Below are positions 7,187-9,823 of a stretch of 9,823 nt of DNA, one piece after another. The DNA comes from JALOAD01 sp023228995 [NCBI: Candidatus Muiribacterium halophilum] (GTDB lineage Bacteria; Muiribacteriota; Muiribacteriia; Muiribacteriales), in the NCBI GenBank assembly GCA_023228995.1, contig JALOAD010000081.1, positions 1 to 9,823 on the forward strand, written 5' to 3'. Position numbers and translations under genes: made by a program. Position 1 is the first letter of the stretch. Each line of letters starts with the position of its first letter. Below the pieces are notes generated by a model. It saw only the letters and a list, made by a program, of their open reading frames with translations, had not been told where the DNA came from and made no database searches.

Positions 7187-7222
7187 AAATAAAAACCTCA
7201 AAGTAATTTGAGGTTTTTATTT
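7187..7222. terminator. Symmetric terminator with 16-bp stem and GTAA loop
   Basis: The left arm 7187-7202 and right arm 7207-7222 are perfect complements (AAATAAAAACCTCAAA / TTTGAGGTTTTTATTT) around the tetraloop GTAA. The A-rich left and T-rich right flanks allow it to end transcription from either direction. It starts immediately after the stop of the 162-aa gene. It also contains the in-frame TTG at 7208 that would extend the next gene, which argues against that start. Confidence 0.85.
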
Positions 7223-7232
7223 TTAATATATA
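7223..7232 (+). promoter_or_regulatory. Candidate late promoter directly abutting the terminator
   Basis: TTAATATATA begins on the base after the terminator's right arm and ends 20 nt before the ATG at 7253. It is an exact match to the element before the sheath, 790-aa and 222-aa genes. A terminator followed at once by a promoter insulates the next gene from read-through and starts it afresh. Confidence 0.5.
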
Positions 7233-7252
7233 AGAAAAAGAAAAATATAACA

Positions 7253-8068
7253 ATGAATGCTTATTTCATAGATATTGATACTTTATTATCTGTTGATAAT
7301 AAAGTTTGGATTGTAGATAAATCAAAACCTAGTATACCTATATTAAAAATAAATAAATCAGATTTCAATCTTATAAAAAATGGTATCTATAAATACCTTG
7401 ATAATAAAATAACTATGAATGATCAAATATATTATCTACCAAATAATATATTCAATACACTTAAAATAAAAGTTAAAAATTATAAAGCAGATATATCAAA
7501 TTTAGCTTTTTCTTTACAAGAATTTCTAAATACAGAATTAATAGAAAATATTGATTTTACAATAAATAATACTATAATTCAACAACTTAAAAATAAATCT
7601 GGTGATATTCATATAATATGCTCTAAAAATAATAAAGCTTATTATGAAAAAATGATTTCAAAAATGGAAAAAACTCTACAAGAAAATGGTTTAATAATAT
7701 CTAAATACCACTTTGTATCAGAAACTTTTATGAATAGAAATCAGGATAATATTTGTCTTAATGTTATTAAAATAATATTGAATTGTACATTAAATCTTGA
7801 TAATAATACACAACAACAATATGATAAAATATATCTTTTCAGTGATAATGATAGATTAATTAAACAATCTTCTTTAATAAATGATTATCTTTTGAAATTA
7901 ATTAAAAATGATAATGAACTGAAAAATAGAATTAAAGAAGAACTTAATATTGATCATTATCTTATTACATATAAAGTAACTACCAATAAAGTAAAACCAT
8001 TCATTGTTAATAAAATATTAATTACATTAAATAATTTGATTAAAACATTTGAATCTTTTAATGTTTAA
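7253..8068 (+). CDS. HAD-phosphatase-like protein (271 aa)
   Basis: Probable member or relative of the HAD phosphohydrolase fold. The strand AYFIDIDT (3-10) gives motif I with D7 and D9 in D-x-D-T. IHIICSK (119-125) gives the motif II strand ending in S124. IYLFSDND (193-200) fits the acidic motif IV with D198 and D200. Lysines between them (for example K151) could serve as motif III, though I cannot align them with confidence. If active, it would hydrolyse a phosphate ester through an Asp7 phosphoenzyme; the substrate is unknown. I start it at ATG 7253. The in-frame TTG at 7208 would place the first codons inside the terminator and promoter. It runs convergently into the next gene with one base between stops and no terminator. 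Codon use is extremely AT-rich, with many Asn and Ile residues. Confidence 0.75.
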   Translation: MNAYFIDIDTLLSVDNKVWIVDKSKPSIPILKINKSDFNLIKNGIYKYLDNKITMNDQIYYLPNNIFNTLKIKVKNYKADISNLAFSLQEFLNTELIENIDFTINNTIIQQLKNKSGDIHIICSKNNKAYYEKMISKMEKTLQENGLIISKYHFVSETFMNRNQDNICLNVIKIILNCTLNLDNNTQQQYDKIYLFSDNDRLIKQSSLINDYLLKLIKNDNELKNRIKEELNIDHYLITYKVTTNKVKPFIVNKILITLNNLIKTFESFNV

Positions 8069-8069
8069 T

Positions 8070-8738
8070 CTATTTTTTTGACTTTTTATTATTTTTTTCA
8101 TCTTCTTTTTTAAGTAAAGCATTAGCAATCATATCATTAAGTTTTCTATTATCTGTAATTACACCAGTGTTTGCTTCTGGTGTAGCTTCAATAGCTTTAG
8201 TAACTGCTTCTTTTTGTGCTTTTATCACCTCAGGTGTTTCTATCTCTTGTTGTAAACCTAAATCCTTTCTTAAACCTTTATAAAATTTTTCCAACTCAGT
8301 TCTTTGAGTGGATGTAAACTTAACATTATCACGTATTTGAGTGACTGTTTGATTAAGTACTTCATGCATTCTTGCTGAATTTTCACCATTATCAACTTGC
8401 TTCATCTGTGTTAAATATGCCTTTCTAGTCATATTTGATAAAAATATAGTTTCTGCATATACTTTAGAATCTTCTTCGATCTTATTTTTTATATATGAAT
8501 GTTTCTTTAATGCTGGAACATCACCTAGATATAAATCAACTAAAGACTCTATAACAATTCTGGCTTGTTGTAAAGCAACTTCCATCTCACTATCATAATC
8601 ATACAATTGAATCTCACCCAAATTTGGCAAAAGAATCGGCATACCCAAATGTGCACTCATGTCATAATTTGTAAAATCAGATTGTATTTCATCAAATTCA
8701 TCTTTAATCTTTTTCTTTTCATTGTCATTTTTTGCCAT
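8070..8738 (-). CDS. Helical late protein next to the terminase; possible small terminase or head protein
   Basis: The 222-aa product is not recognised. It has a charged start (MAKNDNEKKKIKDEFDEIQ), then a short hydrophobic patch with HLGMPILLPNLGEIQLYDYD (about 30-49). A long helical region follows (about 50-155), containing QQARIVIESLVDLYLG and TRKAYLTQMKQVDNGENSAR. A Thr/Ala/Glu linker (165-192) and a Lys-rich tail (KKEDEKNNKKSKK) complete it. It diverges from the large terminase and has a candidate late promoter 20 nt upstream. In T4 the small terminase gene 16 sits beside gene 17, and small terminases are helical with charged tails, so that role is possible. Position is the only real argument, and I see no clear helix-turn-helix. 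It ends with TAG, the only intact gene here that does. Confidence 0.75.
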   Translation of the reverse strand: MAKNDNEKKKIKDEFDEIQSDFTNYDMSAHLGMPILLPNLGEIQLYDYDSEMEVALQQARIVIESLVDLYLGDVPALKKHSYIKNKIEEDSKVYAETIFLSNMTRKAYLTQMKQVDNGENSARMHEVLNQTVTQIRDNVKFTSTQRTELEKFYKGLRKDLGLQQEIETPEVIKAQKEAVTKAIEATPEANTGVITDNRKLNDMIANALLKKEDEKNNKKSKK

Positions 8739-8964
8739 AGAAGAACTTTTTTTTAATATATATATTAAAATTTTAGTCTTTATGTGTTTTTACAGTAAAA
8801 AACAAATTTAGAAGAATGTATTAAAATGAGAATGCATTTGTTAATAGAAAAATAATTTAAGCTAAAATAATTAAAGGATAAAATTAAAAATGAATATAGT
8901 AAAATCAATAAAATAGATTTTATCAGATTATCAAACTTAGAAACAATAGAAAAAAATAGAATTT
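8739..8964. other. 226-nt divergent intergenic region before the terminase
   Basis: Apart from the palindromic promoter element at 8751-8770, I see no gene here. The plus-strand reading frames are very short (for example MCFYSKKQI at 8782, and MNIVKSIK near 8890). Weak inverted repeats such as GATAAAAT (8877-8884) with ATTTTATC (8917-8924) are present but unremarkable at this base composition. There is no TAnnTTTG box with a proper upstream TTTG and no GC-containing terminator. The terminase leader would be about 200 nt if it starts from the palindrome. Confidence 0.6.
8751..8770. promoter_or_regulatory. 20-bp perfect palindrome carrying late elements on both strands
   Basis: TTTTAATATATATATTAAAA reads the same on both strands and contains TTAATATATA in each direction: 8768 to 8759 on minus, 8753 to 8762 on plus. 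The minus copy ends 20 nt before the ATG of the 222-aa gene at 8738, the same spacing as at 7232/7253. The plus copy points toward the large terminase 202 nt away. It may be a single bidirectional late promoter for this divergent pair. Confidence 0.45.
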
Positions 8965-9823
8965 ATGGCTTTCGTAAAAAAAGATAAAAGTGGAGTTATT
9001 GAAAAACAAATGATTTTTACTACAGAAATAGTAAATGATGCAACTAATAAATTAAATGATGGTGTTATTCTTAAAAGGTTTGAAAATCCTTGGATGAATA
9101 GTGAGGTTGGATTAAGACGTGATAACATCACATTTATGATGACTGAAGATGAACAAGTAGAGTATATTAAATGTGCTATGGATATACATTATTTCACTGA
9201 GAAGTATTGTAAAGTTAAAACAGAAGATGGTTCTATAAATAATATAAAATTGAGAGATTATCAAAATGAGATATTAGATAATTTTGTAAATAATAGATTC
9301 AATATATTAATGTGTAGTAGACAGATGGGTAAAACAATATCAGCATCAATATTTATTATACATACTATTTTATTTAAGAATGATAAAAATGTTATGATAG
9401 TTGCTAATAAAGGAGATACAACTATTGAAATTGTAGATAAAATTAAAGGTATATATACACAATTGCCATTTTTTTTGAAACCTGGTATAAAAATATGGAA
9501 TCAAAAGTCATTAACATTTGAAAATGGATGTCGTGTAAAAACATCAGCTAGGTCAAAGACTGTTTCAGTTGGGTTTAGTATTGACTTATTATATATGGAT
9601 GAATTTGCACATATTCCATCAACTATTATAGAACCTTATTATACAGCAGCTTACCCAACAGTATCTGGTATAGATAATTCTAAAATTATTATCACATCCA
9701 CACCAAATGGTATGAATTTGTTTCATAAGTTATTAACTGATGCTGAGCGACCAGATGGTGATCCATTAAAAAATAACTATAAACCACTTAGAGTTTATTG
9801 GTATCAAGCAAAAGGTCGTTTTG
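8965..9823 (+). CDS. terL: Large terminase subunit, ATPase domain (C-terminus cut by window edge)
   Basis: Packaging motor subunit: it binds the portal of the empty prohead, pumps DNA in by ATP hydrolysis and cuts the concatemer. The visible 286 residues cover the N-terminal ATPase. Residues near 95-115 (LRDYQNEILDNF...) are the adenine-binding Q-motif region. Walker A is CSRQMGKT (117-124), close to T4 gp17 SRQLGKT. Walker B with catalytic Glu is LLYMDE (208-213). The coupling motif is TSTPNG (244-249). The RNase H-like nuclease domain lies beyond the window. ATG 8965 is the first start after an in-frame TAG at 8947. The order of motifs and the Walker A wording place it with T4-type headful packagers. 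Confidence 0.95.
   Translation, partial: MAFVKKDKSGVIEKQMIFTTEIVNDATNKLNDGVILKRFENPWMNSEVGLRRDNITFMMTEDEQVEYIKCAMDIHYFTEKYCKVKTEDGSINNIKLRDYQNEILDNFVNNRFNILMCSRQMGKTISASIFIIHTILFKNDKNVMIVANKGDTTIEIVDKIKGIYTQLPFFLKPGIKIWNQKSLTFENGCRVKTSARSKTVSVGFSIDLLYMDEFAHIPSTIIEPYYTAAYPTVSGIDNSKIIITSTPNGMNLFHKLLTDAERPDGDPLKNNYKPLRVYWYQAKGRF

Noticed and set aside
7208-7252. TTG start extending the HAD-like protein by fifteen residues
   Set aside because: The extension would be encoded by the terminator arm and the promoter element, and its product is a meaningless run of Phe and Lys.
8782-8811. Nine-codon frame starting 19 nt after the plus-strand late element
   Set aside because: Too short to support as a gene, with no recognisable sequence; it could be a leader peptide, but nothing shows this.
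8937-9131. Minus-strand frame opposite the terminase start
   Set aside because: It is antisense to the terminase coding sequence, with no independent support.
1-9823. CRISPR array, insertion sequence or integrase
   Set aside because: No regularly spaced repeats, transposase or recombinase motifs were found on either strand.

Overview
The window is a piece of the late/structural region of a very AT-rich tailed bacteriophage with a contractile tail. Three things show this. A minus-strand gene (1-2505) encodes a tail sheath protein. A plus-strand gene running off the right edge (8965 onward) encodes a T4-type large terminase with intact Walker A, Walker B and coupling motifs. The genes between them are tightly packed small or structural genes without metabolic relatives. 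The likely host is a member of the Bacteroidetes: one plus-strand gene is preceded by a textbook Bacteroidetes sigma-factor promoter (TTTG, 20 nt, TAnnTTTG), no start carries a good Shine-Dalgarno sequence, and the product of that gene ends in a helical motif that I recall mainly from Bacteroidetes proteins. The genetic code looks standard, with TAA as the usual stop and TAG once.

Layout: 5468 down to 1 is a leftward block holding a 790-aa putative virion protein, a 174-aa coiled-coil protein that overlaps it by one base, and then the tail sheath. From 5571 to 8068 there is a rightward block of small genes: a 151-aa cysteine-containing protein, a decayed small membrane-protein gene, a terminator, a 96-aa protein of aromatic-x-x-Gly repeats, a 162-aa unknown protein, a strong symmetric terminator, and a 271-aa protein with HAD-phosphatase-like motifs. 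A 222-aa helical protein (8738 down to 8070) then points left and ends one base from the HAD-like gene. The terminase diverges from it after a 226-nt intergenic stretch.

Two signals tie the region together. First, the 10-mer TTAATATATA lies 20-25 nt upstream of the ATG of four genes on both strands (sheath, 790-aa protein, HAD-like protein, 222-aa protein). One copy continues into a sequence very like the T4 late promoter, so I propose it as this phage's late promoter. The 151-aa gene instead has a host-type promoter, suggesting a different expression time. Second, the 790-aa and 174-aa proteins start with N-termini resembling the T4 capsid-targeting sequence, with a prohead-protease-like (I/F)-x-E site. 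They may therefore be packaged in the head, cleaved and possibly ejected into the host. The order terminase, then sheath, recalls T4 genes 16-17-18, here broken up by inversion and by inserted small genes.

All functional calls rest on motif reading by eye. Only the sheath and the terminase are firm.
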